From positions 1 to 54,411 of the forward strand of contig JAATFQ010000098.1 of assembly GCA_015655115.1 (NCBI GenBank): a DNA stretch of 54,411 bases, written 5' to 3'. Position numbers and translations under genes: made by a program. The notes under the pieces were generated by a model. That model did no database searches. It was not told the DNA's origin and saw only the letters and a program-made list of their open reading frames with translations. The DNA is from Sphingobacteriales bacterium. GTDB lineage: Bacteria > Bacteroidota > Bacteroidia > Sphingobacteriales > Sphingobacteriaceae. This document shows, in pieces, positions 35,709-45,042 of the stretch. Each line of letters opens with the position of its first letter. Positions within the stretch are counted from its first letter, which is position 1.

Positions 35709-37172
35709 TTATGGATTTTGAATGATATTGTTGTTAATCTGGATTTCTTTAAGCGGGATCGGGAACAGCAGGTTCCGGGCAGTAATACTTACCACGCCAG
35801 ACCCGCTTTTGATCTGATATTTAATAAAGTGAGCATTCATCACGTCTATCGCCCTGTCTGTTCTCACCAGGTCAAACCAACGGTGTCCTTCCATATTCAA
35901 TTCCAGCCTGCGTTCAGTTTCGATAGCCAGTCTAAGACTTCCCTGAGAAGCCATTTGAACAGACGTCAATACTCCTGTTGCACCTAAAGAACGGCGTCGC
36001 ACATCATTCACATAATCTTTTGCTACCGCAGGACCATTAAGTTCATTTTCTGCTTCAGCATACATCAGCAGTACATCTGCATAACGGATCACAATCCAGT
36101 CGTTATCTGCGTCAAAGCCATTAGTTGGTACATCTGTATATTTTTTTGTATAATAAACCGTTGATGATCCAACATATTTTCCCAGCGAGATGTCGCGTCT
36201 TGGGTCAGTTACCGGGAAGGCGTCAAACAAATCCTGTCTTACCGTATTAAAGCCCGAAGCACCTCCGACTTTAGCAATTGTAGAGCCTGTAGCTTCTGGC
36301 AGGAACCAGTTAAAAAATGGGCTACCGGTTCCAAAACCGCCTTTGGTGTAACGTACCGCAAATATAATTTCCTTGTTTAATTCATTCGTGGTAGAAAATA
36401 CATCTGCATAATTGGTCATAAGATCATATCCGTAAGGATTAGCCCCTTTTGGTACCAGCTCTCCTAATTTTGATTTGCAGAGATCAAATTTCTTTTCTGT
36501 CAGGTAAACTTTGCCCAGTAAAGCTTTTGCCGCACCACTGGTGGCCCTTCCTAAATCTGTATTAGCTGTATAAGTGATCGGAAGACCGGTTTCTGCTTCT
36601 TTGAAGTCTTTCTCAATTTGCGCATAAACGTTTGCCGTTGTTTCTCTACCATAGCTCAATGACTCGTTTACAGTTTTTAATTCCTTAGTCACAAGTGGCA
36701 CATCGCCCCAGATCCTTACGGCATTGAAATAAGATAGGGCCCTCAGGAATTTTGCTTCAGTGATATAACGATCTCTTAGCGTAACATCCATCTCAATACC
36801 AGGTGCCCGATCTATGATTGCATTACAACGTGCTATACATTTATATATAGTTGTCCACATGGTTTGCAGATTTTGATTTTCCGGTGCAGTGATAAAAAAC
36901 TCCAGGTCAGACAGTCCGGCGCCAGAAACGATTGCCGTACTGTTATCTGACGGAACTTCACCAAAGAGGTACATTCCTACCCCACCGGAGCCCTTTCCGT
37001 ACATATCTTGTAAAGTACCATAAGCAGCAGTGAGTGAAAGGTTTAAGCCATTCGCATCTTTATAGAGATCTTCTGCTGAGATCTTTGTAGGATCTTCCAG
37101 CTGAAGAAAATCCTTTTTGCAGGCAGTGGTTAACAGGAATAATAAAACCGTTAACATCATATATTTTTTCAT
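35709..37172 (-). CDS. SusD/RagB-family glycan-binding lipoprotein (second pair)
   Basis: The 487-residue lipoprotein begins MKKYMMLTVLLFLLTTACKK with its lipidated Cys at about 18, followed by DFLQLEDPTKISAEDLY. The N-domain helices include RDRYITEAKFLRALSYFNAV and KALLGKVYLTEKKFDLCKS. The C-domain has DNDWIVIRYADVLLMYAEAE and ETERRLELNMEGHRWFDLVR, both hallmark SusD stretches. It is 26 bases behind the second susC and 9 bases before the glycoside hydrolase, so the three form an operon. It is much shorter than the first SusD, and the two pairs appear to be separate families rather than a recent duplication. Confidence 0.95.
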   Translation of the reverse strand: MKKYMMLTVLLFLLTTACKKDFLQLEDPTKISAEDLYKDANGLNLSLTAAYGTLQDMYGKGSGGVGMYLFGEVPSDNSTAIVSGAGLSDLEFFITAPENQNLQTMWTTIYKCIARCNAIIDRAPGIEMDVTLRDRYITEAKFLRALSYFNAVRIWGDVPLVTKELKTVNESLSYGRETTANVYAQIEKDFKEAETGLPITYTANTDLGRATSGAAKALLGKVYLTEKKFDLCKSKLGELVPKGANPYGYDLMTNYADVFSTTNELNKEIIFAVRYTKGGFGTGSPFFNWFLPEATGSTIAKVGGASGFNTVRQDLFDAFPVTDPRRDISLGKYVGSSTVYYTKKYTDVPTNGFDADNDWIVIRYADVLLMYAEAENELNGPAVAKDYVNDVRRRSLGATGVLTSVQMASQGSLRLAIETERRLELNMEGHRWFDLVRTDRAIDVMNAHFIKYQIKSGSGVVSITARNLLFPIPLKEIQINNNIIQNP

Positions 37173-37198
37173 AAAACTCCTTTTATTTATTGATCAAC

Positions 37199-40100
37199 TT
37201 AAAAACTAACATTTAATCCCATGGAAAAAGTCCGGGCTACAGGATAAGTACCCTGATCTACACCATATCTTGGCTGCGAAGAGCCTGCCCACACATTGAT
37301 CTCCGGGTTATAGCCGAAGTAATCGGTGAAAGTAAAGAGGTTCTCACCAGAAACATAAATACGTGCACTGCTGATTTTGACCTTTTTCAGTACATTCTGA
37401 GGAATGCTATACGCCATAGTTACATTTCTGACACGCAGGAAAGAACCGTCAAAAACATTACGTGACGAAGCGACAGATGTTGAAGAAGGGTTAGGATTTA
37501 TGGCCTTTGGCGTCATGCCATCACCAGGATCTTCAGCTGAGCGCCAGCGGTTAAGTGCATTGGTACGTACATTGAAAGAGCCATTGTAGTAATTAGTGTA
37601 GCGGTCTGCGGCATTAAAGATCTTGTTTCCATAAACACCCTGCAGCAGGACGCTCAGCTCAAATTTACCGTAGTTGAATTTATTGGTCATGCCATAAATA
37701 AATTTAGGAAGCGGACTGCCGATATTGGTAATATCACTGGCATCTATCTTGTTGTCCCCGTTTATATCTGCATACTTGATATCACCTGGGGTAGAACCAC
37801 CGGACACCCATTTTGGGCTGTTGGTCACATCCGCAGCATCCTTATAAACGCCAATCTGTTGATAGCCATAAAAACTGCTCATGGATTCTCCCGGAACTAC
37901 CCGGATAGAGTTTGTATAACCAAAAGCGGCATCATAGCCGATAAAAGAACCATCGTCAGTCAGAGACATCACTTTATTGCGGGTAAATGAGATATTCATG
38001 TCGGTAGACCACTTGAATTTACCAGCCAGGTTCACTGTCTTTAAAGCAAATTCAAGCCCATTATTCCTCACTTCTCCTACATTGCTTAAAATGGACGTCG
38101 CAAACCCAAGGAGTGCAGGCACACTTCTGCTGAGCAGTAAATTACTGGTTATCCTGCGATATGCATCAGCAGTAAAGTAAATTCTATCTTTAAGGAAGCC
38201 GAGTTCCAGTCCGAAATCAAACTGTTTATTCGTTTCCCATGTCAAATCTTTATTTTCAAGTGAAGCGGGTGAAAAACCAAATGTCTGCACTCCGGAATTA
38301 GCACCGAAAACATAATTAACCTGCTGTGCATAACTTTGAGAAGAATAATCTCCGATATTATTATTTCCTGTTACGCCGTAACTTGTTCTGATTTTAAATT
38401 CACTGATGTAAGAGATATCGCTGATAAATTTCTCTTCCCCTATTCTCCATGCGGCAGAGAAAGCCGGAAATACTGCATATTGCTTGTTAGTGCCAAAGCG
38501 GGAAGAACCGTCGCTCCTGATCGATGCAGAGAATAAATACTTATCCTTGTAACTATAATTAGCACGTCCGAAGGTAGAAATTAACGCATTGTCACTGTAA
38601 CCTACAGTTCCCAGGATAATCCCTGCATTAGTAGGATATTCTACTATCGAGTTGGTCGTAGTACCGCTCTGCCCGTATTGACTGCCTTCATTGTAAGTAT
38701 TTTTCTGAAATGAATAGCCGGCCAGTAAAGACAGGTTGTGATCCTTATTAAAAACCGTGCTATAAGAAAGCGTATTTTCCGATACAAAGTTGTAATTCGT
38801 TCCATTGGTCACCCTAGCCCTTACATTACTTAACAAAGGATTGGAAAGATTAGCTGCGGGTGCATTATCCGTCATCAGCGTTGACGGCACAAACCAGCGG
38901 CGGTTAGTTACAATAGCTTCAAAGCCAAAATTGGTTCTGAAGGTAAGTCCTTTAATAATTTGATAATCCAGTGATGTACTTGAAAGAATACGTCCTGTTG
39001 TTGTTCTGTCTTTATAAAGATCCAACACGGCAACCGGGTTAAAAGGGTTTCCATTAAATATCTGTCCATTACCGGAAAGCGTAACCGGCGCACTTGAATA
39101 ATCTCCATTAGCATTTCTTACCGGCAGTATTGGTGGTTGCAGCAGGGCACTTAATACCGAACCTCCAACCCCCGATGGATTAACACCGATACCATTAATG
39201 GTCGCGTTATTTAACCCGCCACCAGTTGCTGTTTGATCGTTTATGGTATAAGATGGAGCTATATTAAAGCTCAGTTTAAGTTTTTTAGTCAATTCTGCAT
39301 CAATACCGGCTCGTAGCGTATATCGGTTAAAATCTGTTCCCTTTACTATCCCATCCTGGGTATAGTAGGAACCAGTAACGTTAAACTTCAATTTATCAGT
39401 ACCCCCAGATGCCGATACGGCATAGTTTGACTGTACCCCTGTTCTGAAGATCTCATCCTGCCAATCGGTATTCGTTAACAATGAAGGTTCATTATAAATA
39501 GCAGGCAAAGTTTTTGCCCCGTTTAAAAATGCATCTTTAACATAATCTATATACTGATCTTTTGATAAGACGTCAATTTTTTTTGTCACCTGCTGAAAAC
39601 CGGTATTACTCGTAAAATTAAACCTGGTAATGCCTGGAGTTCCACGTTTTGTGGTTACAATAACAATCCCATTACCACCTCTTGACCCGTAGATCGCTGC
39701 TGCAGCAGCATCTTTCAGCACCTGGATAGATTCTATATCTGCCGGGTTAATCTGGTTAAAGTTGTCAGGATTGTTGAGCGGATAACCATCTACAACAAAT
39801 AAAGGGCTGTTTCCCGCTCCAATGGAGCCAATGCCCCTCACCTGTATAACCGGTGCCGTCCCTGGCTCACCTGATGCCTGTGTAATATTAACACCCGCCA
39901 CCTGACCCGCCATGGCTTGTGCGGGATTGGCGACCAACCTATCTTCCAACTGCTTCGCATTTAAAGAGCTGATAGCGGTAGAAAGTTGCTTTTTCTTTTG
40001 TTGTCCATAGCCGACCACAACGACATCATTCAGGTTGATGGCATCATCTTTTAGTGTCACATTGATGGTGGTCTGTGTACCGGCCAGCCGTTCTTCAGTA

Positions 40101-40351
40101 GTAAAACTGATATAGCTGAACACTAAGATGGACTGCTTGTTGGGAACTGAAATGGTATAGGCTCCGGAAGTATTTGTTAAAGTAGCCTTAGCCGTACCTT
40201 TAACTTTTACACCTACTCCGATCAGAGGCTCTCCCTTAGCATCGGTAACAATACCTTTTACTGTTATAGTTTGTACTTGTGATTGGGCTGTCTGCAGCAG
40301 TAGAATAATACTTAGCAGCAGCAATCCCGTTTTGAATAGAAATCTCTTCAT
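37199..40351 (-). CDS. SusC/RagA-family TonB-linked outer-membrane transporter (second pair)
   Basis: The chosen start is the ATG at 40351 (MKRFLFKTGLLLLSIILLLQ), which begins directly with the signal peptide, giving 1050 residues; an ATG at 40387 would add 12 residues. About 25-105 is the carboxypeptidase-regulatory-like domain (GIVTDAKGEPLIGVGVKVKG). Next is the canonical DVVVVGYGQQKKKQLSTAIS segment and a plug (QVAGVNITQASGEPGTAPVI, DIESIQVLKDAAAAAIYGSR, GNGIVIVTTKRG). The barrel ends ARTFSMGLNVSF. It starts 92 bases after the HTCS gene on the same strand, and the shared upstream element lies in that gap. Confidence 0.95.
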   Translation of the reverse strand: MKRFLFKTGLLLLSIILLLQTAQSQVQTITVKGIVTDAKGEPLIGVGVKVKGTAKATLTNTSGAYTISVPNKQSILVFSYISFTTEERLAGTQTTINVTLKDDAINLNDVVVVGYGQQKKKQLSTAISSLNAKQLEDRLVANPAQAMAGQVAGVNITQASGEPGTAPVIQVRGIGSIGAGNSPLFVVDGYPLNNPDNFNQINPADIESIQVLKDAAAAAIYGSRGGNGIVIVTTKRGTPGITRFNFTSNTGFQQVTKKIDVLSKDQYIDYVKDAFLNGAKTLPAIYNEPSLLTNTDWQDEIFRTGVQSNYAVSASGGTDKLKFNVTGSYYTQDGIVKGTDFNRYTLRAGIDAELTKKLKLSFNIAPSYTINDQTATGGGLNNATINGIGVNPSGVGGSVLSALLQPPILPVRNANGDYSSAPVTLSGNGQIFNGNPFNPVAVLDLYKDRTTTGRILSSTSLDYQIIKGLTFRTNFGFEAIVTNRRWFVPSTLMTDNAPAANLSNPLLSNVRARVTNGTNYNFVSENTLSYSTVFNKDHNLSLLAGYSFQKNTYNEGSQYGQSGTTTNSIVEYPTNAGIILGTVGYSDNALISTFGRANYSYKDKYLFSASIRSDGSSRFGTNKQYAVFPAFSAAWRIGEEKFISDISYISEFKIRTSYGVTGNNNIGDYSSQSYAQQVNYVFGANSGVQTFGFSPASLENKDLTWETNKQFDFGLELGFLKDRIYFTADAYRRITSNLLLSRSVPALLGFATSILSNVGEVRNNGLEFALKTVNLAGKFKWSTDMNISFTRNKVMSLTDDGSFIGYDAAFGYTNSIRVVPGESMSSFYGYQQIGVYKDAADVTNSPKWVSGGSTPGDIKYADINGDNKIDASDITNIGSPLPKFIYGMTNKFNYGKFELSVLLQGVYGNKIFNAADRYTNYYNGSFNVRTNALNRWRSAEDPGDGMTPKAINPNPSSTSVASSRNVFDGSFLRVRNVTMAYSIPQNVLKKVKISSARIYVSGENLFTFTDYFGYNPEINVWAGSSQPRYGVDQGTYPVARTFSMGLNVSF

Positions 40352-40392
40352 AAAATTTATAATTGGTCCGGCAAAACTGCGTATCAATTATT

Positions 40393-40429
40393 TATAAAGA
40401 GACGAAAAATAGTCTTTTATAGGGGCAAA
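40393..40429 (-). promoter_or_regulatory. Element upstream of the second susC, shared with the first susC
   Basis: Minus-strand TTTGCCCC, 18 bases, then GTCTCTTTATA, matching the element before the first susC. It lies 42-78 bases before the start codon, a normal place for an activator site or promoter. Confidence 0.4.
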
Positions 40430-40443
40430 ATCTGACTTATTGC

Positions 40444-43400
40444 CTATTTATGTGCAGCAATCAGCTCTGAGGGGGATTGCCCATGTAGTTTTTTAAATTC
40501 TTTACTGAAATATTTCCGGTCATTGAAACCGACCAGTGAAGCAATTTCATTGACATTCAGCAGGCCCTGCTGCAATAAAAAAGCTGCTTTTTTAAGCCGT
40601 ATAGATTTAAGAAAGTCCGAAGGAGAAAGATCCGTCAATGCGATAATCTTTTTATAGAGGACAGTTTTACTCATCCCGATTTCGTCGCCCAGAGCCACAA
40701 CGCCGAAATCCGGATTCTCCATATGATCCTCAATCACCTGCATGAGTTTTTTAATAAAACGTTCATCGGGAGAAGTGATCGGCAGATTTTGAGGTTGTAA
40801 TGTAATTTGCCGGGCAAATTTCTTACGCATGAGTTCTCTCGAAGCCAGCAAATTGCGGACATTAAGACACAGAATACTCGTACTGAATGGTTTGGTCAGA
40901 TAAACATCTGCACCGGTTTGAAACCCGTCCACCTGATGCATCTGTGAAGCCAGCGCTGTCAATAAGATCACCGGAATATGGCTGGTCCGCTCATCGCTTT
41001 TTATCTTACTACAAAGTTCCAGCCCATTCATCACAGGCATCATCACATCGCTGACGATCAGGTCAGGAATTTTAGTAACTGCGTTCTCAAAGGCATCTGC
41101 TCCGTTTACACAGGCAATAATTTCATAGTCCTCCAGCGCTTCAGCTATAAAATTCCTGAGTTCGTCATTGTCCTCAGCTAACAAGACAAGATATCTTTTC
41201 GTCTCTTCTTTAAGCGCAATAGGTGCAGTCGTAATAGTTTCCGGCATGAATTCGTAAACATTCTGCTGCCAGCGGTCATCCGGATATTTTCCATTGACAG
41301 GTATAACTGCAGTAGCTTTTAGTGGTAGTTTTACCGTAAAAGTGGTACTCCCTGCAATGGCAGCTGTTGAAGGCTGACTTTCCAGCGTTATTGTACCCTG
41401 GTGAAGATCAACTATACTTTTGGAAAAGGCGAGCCCTACCCCTGTACCCGGTTGTGACTTATCAGATGTTACCTGATAGAAGTTATTAAATATTTTATGC
41501 TGATGCTCATGAGGAATGCCCTTGCCATTGTCAGTTATTTTTACCGTTAAATAATGAGCAGGTTCTGCCAGTACTTCCAGTATGATCGTACCATTATCGG
41601 GCGTAAATTTAAAAGCATTTGACAGGATATTAAAGAATACTTTCTCCAGTTGGTCTCTATCTGCATTCAGCAAAATCTCCGGTTGTTTAACTATTAAATG
41701 GTACTTTATATTTTTACTCTCTGCCAATGACCGGAAAGACAAGTAAATCTCTTCCATAAAAGGCACAATATTAATTTGCTGTAAATGAAGAACGACATTC
41801 CCGGTTTCTGCTTTCCTGAAATCCATCAGTTCACCGATTAACCTTAATAACCTCTCGGCATTGTTCTTTAATTGCAGAACCTGCCTGTTTAACATAGGAT
41901 CGTCCAAAGTCTTCTTATAGATATTTTCTACAGGCCCAAGTATTAAGGTCAAGGGTGTACGCAGTTCATGAGATATATTAGTAAAAAAATCCAGCTTCAT
42001 TTTGTAAAACTCTTCCTGTCTTTCATTATGCAGGTGTTCATTGTACAGGTCTGTTTCCAACTTAGCCCTTATCCGGAAGAACTTGATAATTTTATAAGAG
42101 ATAGAAATTACAATAATGGCATAAAGCAGGTATGCCCACCATGTGCGCCACAATGGCGGCAGGATCTCGATCTCTATACTCCTTCCCTTATTGTTCCATA
42201 ATCCATCATTATTGGCCGCCTTTACGCTGAAGATATATTTCCCGGGTTCCAAATTAATAAAACTGACTTCCTTTTGGTTTCCTATATGTGTCCACTCCTC
42301 ATTTTTTGGCAGGCCACTCATCTTGTAGGCATATGTATTTTTATCCGGATGGATGAAATTCAGTGCGGAGAACCGGAGTGAAATGTTATTTTCCGCAGAA
42401 GGGATAATAATCTTTGACGTTTCATTTACAGGCAATGCTAATGGAGAGTCACCTCCAAATGCAACTTCCTTGTTCCTGAGATAAAAACCGGTAAACAGGA
42501 TATTAGGCCTATACATATTCTTTATAATTTTATCAGGATAAAAGGCCGTTATGCCATTCATTCCGCCAAAAAGTATCTCTCCCTCATTGGTTTTTAGCGA
42601 TGCATTAATTATAAACTGATTACTAGGCAATCCATTTGCAGAAGTATAATTTTCGATTTTATAATCTGCCGGCAGCAGAGGGAAACTGATTTTATGGAAG
42701 GTAATGCACGACAAACCATTGTTTGTGCTTAACCAAAGGCGCCCCGAATTATCCGCTACCATAGCAGTAATTACATCATCGGCAAGACCTCCCCGCTGGT
42801 TAATAGTATAAATCTGCCCTGTTTTCTGATCTAAACAACTGAGGCCACCTCCATCCGTTCCAATCCACAATCTCTTGCCGGGGTCCATAAATAAGCTCAA
42901 TACATTGTTATTGCCGAGCCCTACCTGGTTTTTTCTTCTAAAAAGCGTAAAAGTGTTGCTTTTTTTATGATAACAGTTTAACCCGTTTTGTGTACCGATC
43001 CAAACGTTATCACCATCTTTCAATAAAGCGTTGATGTAATTATCACTTAGTCCATGGCGCTGCGCCGGATCATTTATAAATGATCTGGTTTCTATTCCCC
43101 CGTAATCCACGAACCTTAGTCCGCCGCCATTGGTACCTACCCAGACGCCATTGCCATCTGTTGCAAGTGCATTTATTAACTTTGTTCCGGTCTTCTTATT
43201 AAAGACTTCAAGATCAATATATCTGATAGCTCCGTTTTTTTTATTAAAAAGACCTAAGCCATCTAAAGTACCAACCCATAAATTTCCATCGCGGCCAGTG
43301 GCAATAGTCTTTACTTCATTACTGAATTTTCTGTTCTTTATATCTTCAACGCGATAATATTTGGCAATCCCGCTATTTCTATTGATGTAGTTCAATCCAC

Positions 43401-44562
43401 CTCCGAACGTGCCGATCCATAAACTACCATTTTTGTCTTCGACAATAGTATTGGCCAATGGTTTGTTTAAACCCACTCTATTACCTATCCGCTCACCGAT
43501 GTTAGAAAAATTACTGTTACCCGGGTAATAAATATTGATGCCCCCGGCATAGGTACCGATCCATACATTTTTGGATTTATCTTCAAATAAGCTCCAGACA
43601 GAATCGTCATTTATACTTTTTTGATCAGCACTATCATGCTTATAAGTATAAAAGCTGTTTTTCTGTATATCGAAAATGGCCAGTCCATTCCTGGTTCCAA
43701 TCCAGACCTTTCCATTCCTAATCAAAATATCATTGATCCAGCTGGAGGGCGGTCCATTGGTCTGGCCCTCCCGATAAAAATATCTTATACAAGAATTCTC
43801 TTTCGCACTGTACCTGAAAAGTCCATTCTCTTCTGTCCCAAACCATATATCGCCTGATGGATCTTGCTTAATTACCAGGATCTTTGCTGCATTCAGCTCT
43901 TTATTAAGCCGCAATACTTCCGGCAGGGGAATAACTTGCTTACTATTGGAGTCGAACCGTTTTAGCCCTTGTTTTATACCTACCCAGATTGTTTTCTGTT
44001 TGTCTTCGAATAGGGAAAAAGCAATGCCCGCCGATAATTCTGCTTCACCAGTTTTATTCCAGAAAGGCACACTTTCCAGTTTATGGGTACCAGGATGAAT
44101 GAATTTTAGGCCCTTAAAGGTAGCAACCCAGAGTCTGCCATACCTATCCTGTTGTATAGAGGTAATAAAATTACTACCGCCTTTATCCGTTGAAACTCCT
44201 ATATGAGTAAATTTCTCTGTCTTTTTATTGTATAGATTAAGTCCTCCTCCGGTACCTATCCAAAGGTTGCCACTCCTGTCTTCATAAATTTTATTGATTC
44301 TGTTATGGCTGATGCTGCTGATCGTAGTATCGGTATGCCTGAAATTTTTGAATGTAGTGCCGTCATATCTTGACAGTCCGCTCCAATTGCCTACCCAGAT
44401 ATAGCCCTCCTTGTCTTGTAAAACAGAAGAAATCGGGCTCTGCGACAAGCCTTCTTTATAAGAAATGTACCTGAAATTAATGCGTGGCCTTTGAGCAAAA
44501 ATGCCAAAAGGTATCAATAAGCAATAAATCAGACAGCTGATTAGAAGAAATCGGAACTTCAT
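40444..44562 (-). CDS. Hybrid two-component system (HTCS) sensor/response regulator
   Basis: Starting at the ATG at 44562 (MKFRFLLISCLIYCLLIPFG) the product has 1372 residues. It shares the architecture of the other HTCS. The Reg_prop propeller (about 25-700) includes GYIWVGNWSGLSRYDGTTFK and LWIGTDGGGLSCLDQKTG. Then come Y_Y_Y (about 705-780), one membrane helix (about 790-812), HisKA with ISHELRTPLTLILG (H865), HATPase (NAFKFTPDNG, DNGKGIPHEH, GTGVGLAFSKS), receiver (LVSDVMMPVMNGLEL-like segment, D1172) and an AraC-type HTH at the C-terminus (LVGFNDRKYFSKEFKKLHGQ). It is co-oriented with and directly upstream of the second susC-susD-hydrolase operon, its likely target. Confidence 0.95.
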   Translation of the reverse strand: MKFRFLLISCLIYCLLIPFGIFAQRPRINFRYISYKEGLSQSPISSVLQDKEGYIWVGNWSGLSRYDGTTFKNFRHTDTTISSISHNRINKIYEDRSGNLWIGTGGGLNLYNKKTEKFTHIGVSTDKGGSNFITSIQQDRYGRLWVATFKGLKFIHPGTHKLESVPFWNKTGEAELSAGIAFSLFEDKQKTIWVGIKQGLKRFDSNSKQVIPLPEVLRLNKELNAAKILVIKQDPSGDIWFGTEENGLFRYSAKENSCIRYFYREGQTNGPPSSWINDILIRNGKVWIGTRNGLAIFDIQKNSFYTYKHDSADQKSINDDSVWSLFEDKSKNVWIGTYAGGINIYYPGNSNFSNIGERIGNRVGLNKPLANTIVEDKNGSLWIGTFGGGLNYINRNSGIAKYYRVEDIKNRKFSNEVKTIATGRDGNLWVGTLDGLGLFNKKNGAIRYIDLEVFNKKTGTKLINALATDGNGVWVGTNGGGLRFVDYGGIETRSFINDPAQRHGLSDNYINALLKDGDNVWIGTQNGLNCYHKKSNTFTLFRRKNQVGLGNNNVLSLFMDPGKRLWIGTDGGGLSCLDQKTGQIYTINQRGGLADDVITAMVADNSGRLWLSTNNGLSCITFHKISFPLLPADYKIENYTSANGLPSNQFIINASLKTNEGEILFGGMNGITAFYPDKIIKNMYRPNILFTGFYLRNKEVAFGGDSPLALPVNETSKIIIPSAENNISLRFSALNFIHPDKNTYAYKMSGLPKNEEWTHIGNQKEVSFINLEPGKYIFSVKAANNDGLWNNKGRSIEIEILPPLWRTWWAYLLYAIIVISISYKIIKFFRIRAKLETDLYNEHLHNERQEEFYKMKLDFFTNISHELRTPLTLILGPVENIYKKTLDDPMLNRQVLQLKNNAERLLRLIGELMDFRKAETGNVVLHLQQINIVPFMEEIYLSFRSLAESKNIKYHLIVKQPEILLNADRDQLEKVFFNILSNAFKFTPDNGTIILEVLAEPAHYLTVKITDNGKGIPHEHQHKIFNNFYQVTSDKSQPGTGVGLAFSKSIVDLHQGTITLESQPSTAAIAGSTTFTVKLPLKATAVIPVNGKYPDDRWQQNVYEFMPETITTAPIALKEETKRYLVLLAEDNDELRNFIAEALEDYEIIACVNGADAFENAVTKIPDLIVSDVMMPVMNGLELCSKIKSDERTSHIPVILLTALASQMHQVDGFQTGADVYLTKPFSTSILCLNVRNLLASRELMRKKFARQITLQPQNLPITSPDERFIKKLMQVIEDHMENPDFGVVALGDEIGMSKTVLYKKIIALTDLSPSDFLKSIRLKKAAFLLQQGLLNVNEIASLVGFNDRKYFSKEFKKLHGQSPSELIAAHK

Positions 44563-44699
44563 TATCCTATACAAAAAACTTAAAACCAACAGACTTAGTG
44601 TCCAGGAAAAAGGCTATAGACACAATTTATTAATCGTTCAAGTTAGTATTAAAAATCGGTTATGCGTAGTCTTTATAAACATTGGAATTTATCTTTTCC

Positions 44700-44756
44700 C
44701 TATCTGAATGACAAGGCTCTCTATCTGAATCACAGGAATCACCTCTCTAAATGACA
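44700..44756. repeat. Three 14-bp direct repeats upstream of the second HTCS gene
   Basis: CTATCTGAATGACA (44700-44713), CTATCTGAATCACA (44721-44734) and CTCTCTAAATGACA (44743-44756) repeat every 21-22 bases, about two DNA turns. They lie 138-194 bases upstream of the HTCS start, in an otherwise empty 340-base gap that ends at the tRNA terminator. The arrangement suits a regulator binding one face of the helix, perhaps the AraC-type domain of the HTCS itself. Confidence 0.5.
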
Positions 44757-44849
44757 GTTTTATTAATGTAGCTATATCCTGCAGAATGTACTTTTGATTT
44801 CCAGATAAAATAGATTCGTATGTAAATGGGATTGAATATGGTCAGGAAA

Positions 44850-44894
44850 CAATATAGCCGGTTTTAATCTATTGATTAACAACCGGCTATATTG
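44850..44894 (-). terminator. Terminator downstream of tRNA-Leu
   Basis: Perfect 14-bp inverted repeat (44850-44863 with 44881-44894; core TAGCCGGTT) with a 17-base loop. It begins 8 bases beyond the tRNA 3' end on the minus strand and is followed there by a short T-rich run (TTGTTTCC, overlapping the stem end). Confidence 0.65.
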
Positions 44895-44902
44895 TTATTA
44901 TG

Positions 44903-44986
44903 TACCCGAGAGCAGATTCGAACTGCCACGCCGTTGCCAGCACCAGCCCCTCAAGCTGGCGCGTCTACCAATTTCGCCACCCGGGT
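44903..44986 (-). tRNA. tRNA-Leu(GAG)
   Basis: The minus-strand sequence folds as an 84-base class II tRNA. The acceptor ACCCGGG pairs with CTCGGGT (one G-U), the D-arm contains AAATTGGTAGACGCG, and the anticodon stem CCAGC/GCTGG encloses the loop TTGAGGG with anticodon GAG. A long variable arm and the T-arm GGCAG-TTCGAAT-CTGCT follow. It reads CUC and CUU leucine codons. The 3' CCA is not encoded. A promoter box lies just upstream and a terminator just downstream, so it is a single-gene unit. Confidence 0.95.
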
Positions 44987-44996
44987 ATTTATTCTG

Positions 44997-45004
44997 CAAA
45001 TATA
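44997..45004 (-). promoter_or_regulatory. Promoter -7 box for tRNA-Leu
   Basis: Minus-strand TATATTTG matches TAnnTTTG and ends 11 bases before the tRNA 5' end, placing the start point at or just before the mature tRNA. Confidence 0.55.
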
Positions 45005-45042
45005 TATTTATTCAGAACAGTAAAAAGGGTTATTTTAAAATA

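Noticed and set aside
44700..44756. A CRISPR array at the three short repeats
   Set aside because: Only three imperfect 14-bp units with 7-9 base spacers and no cas genes; it is more like a regulator-binding array.
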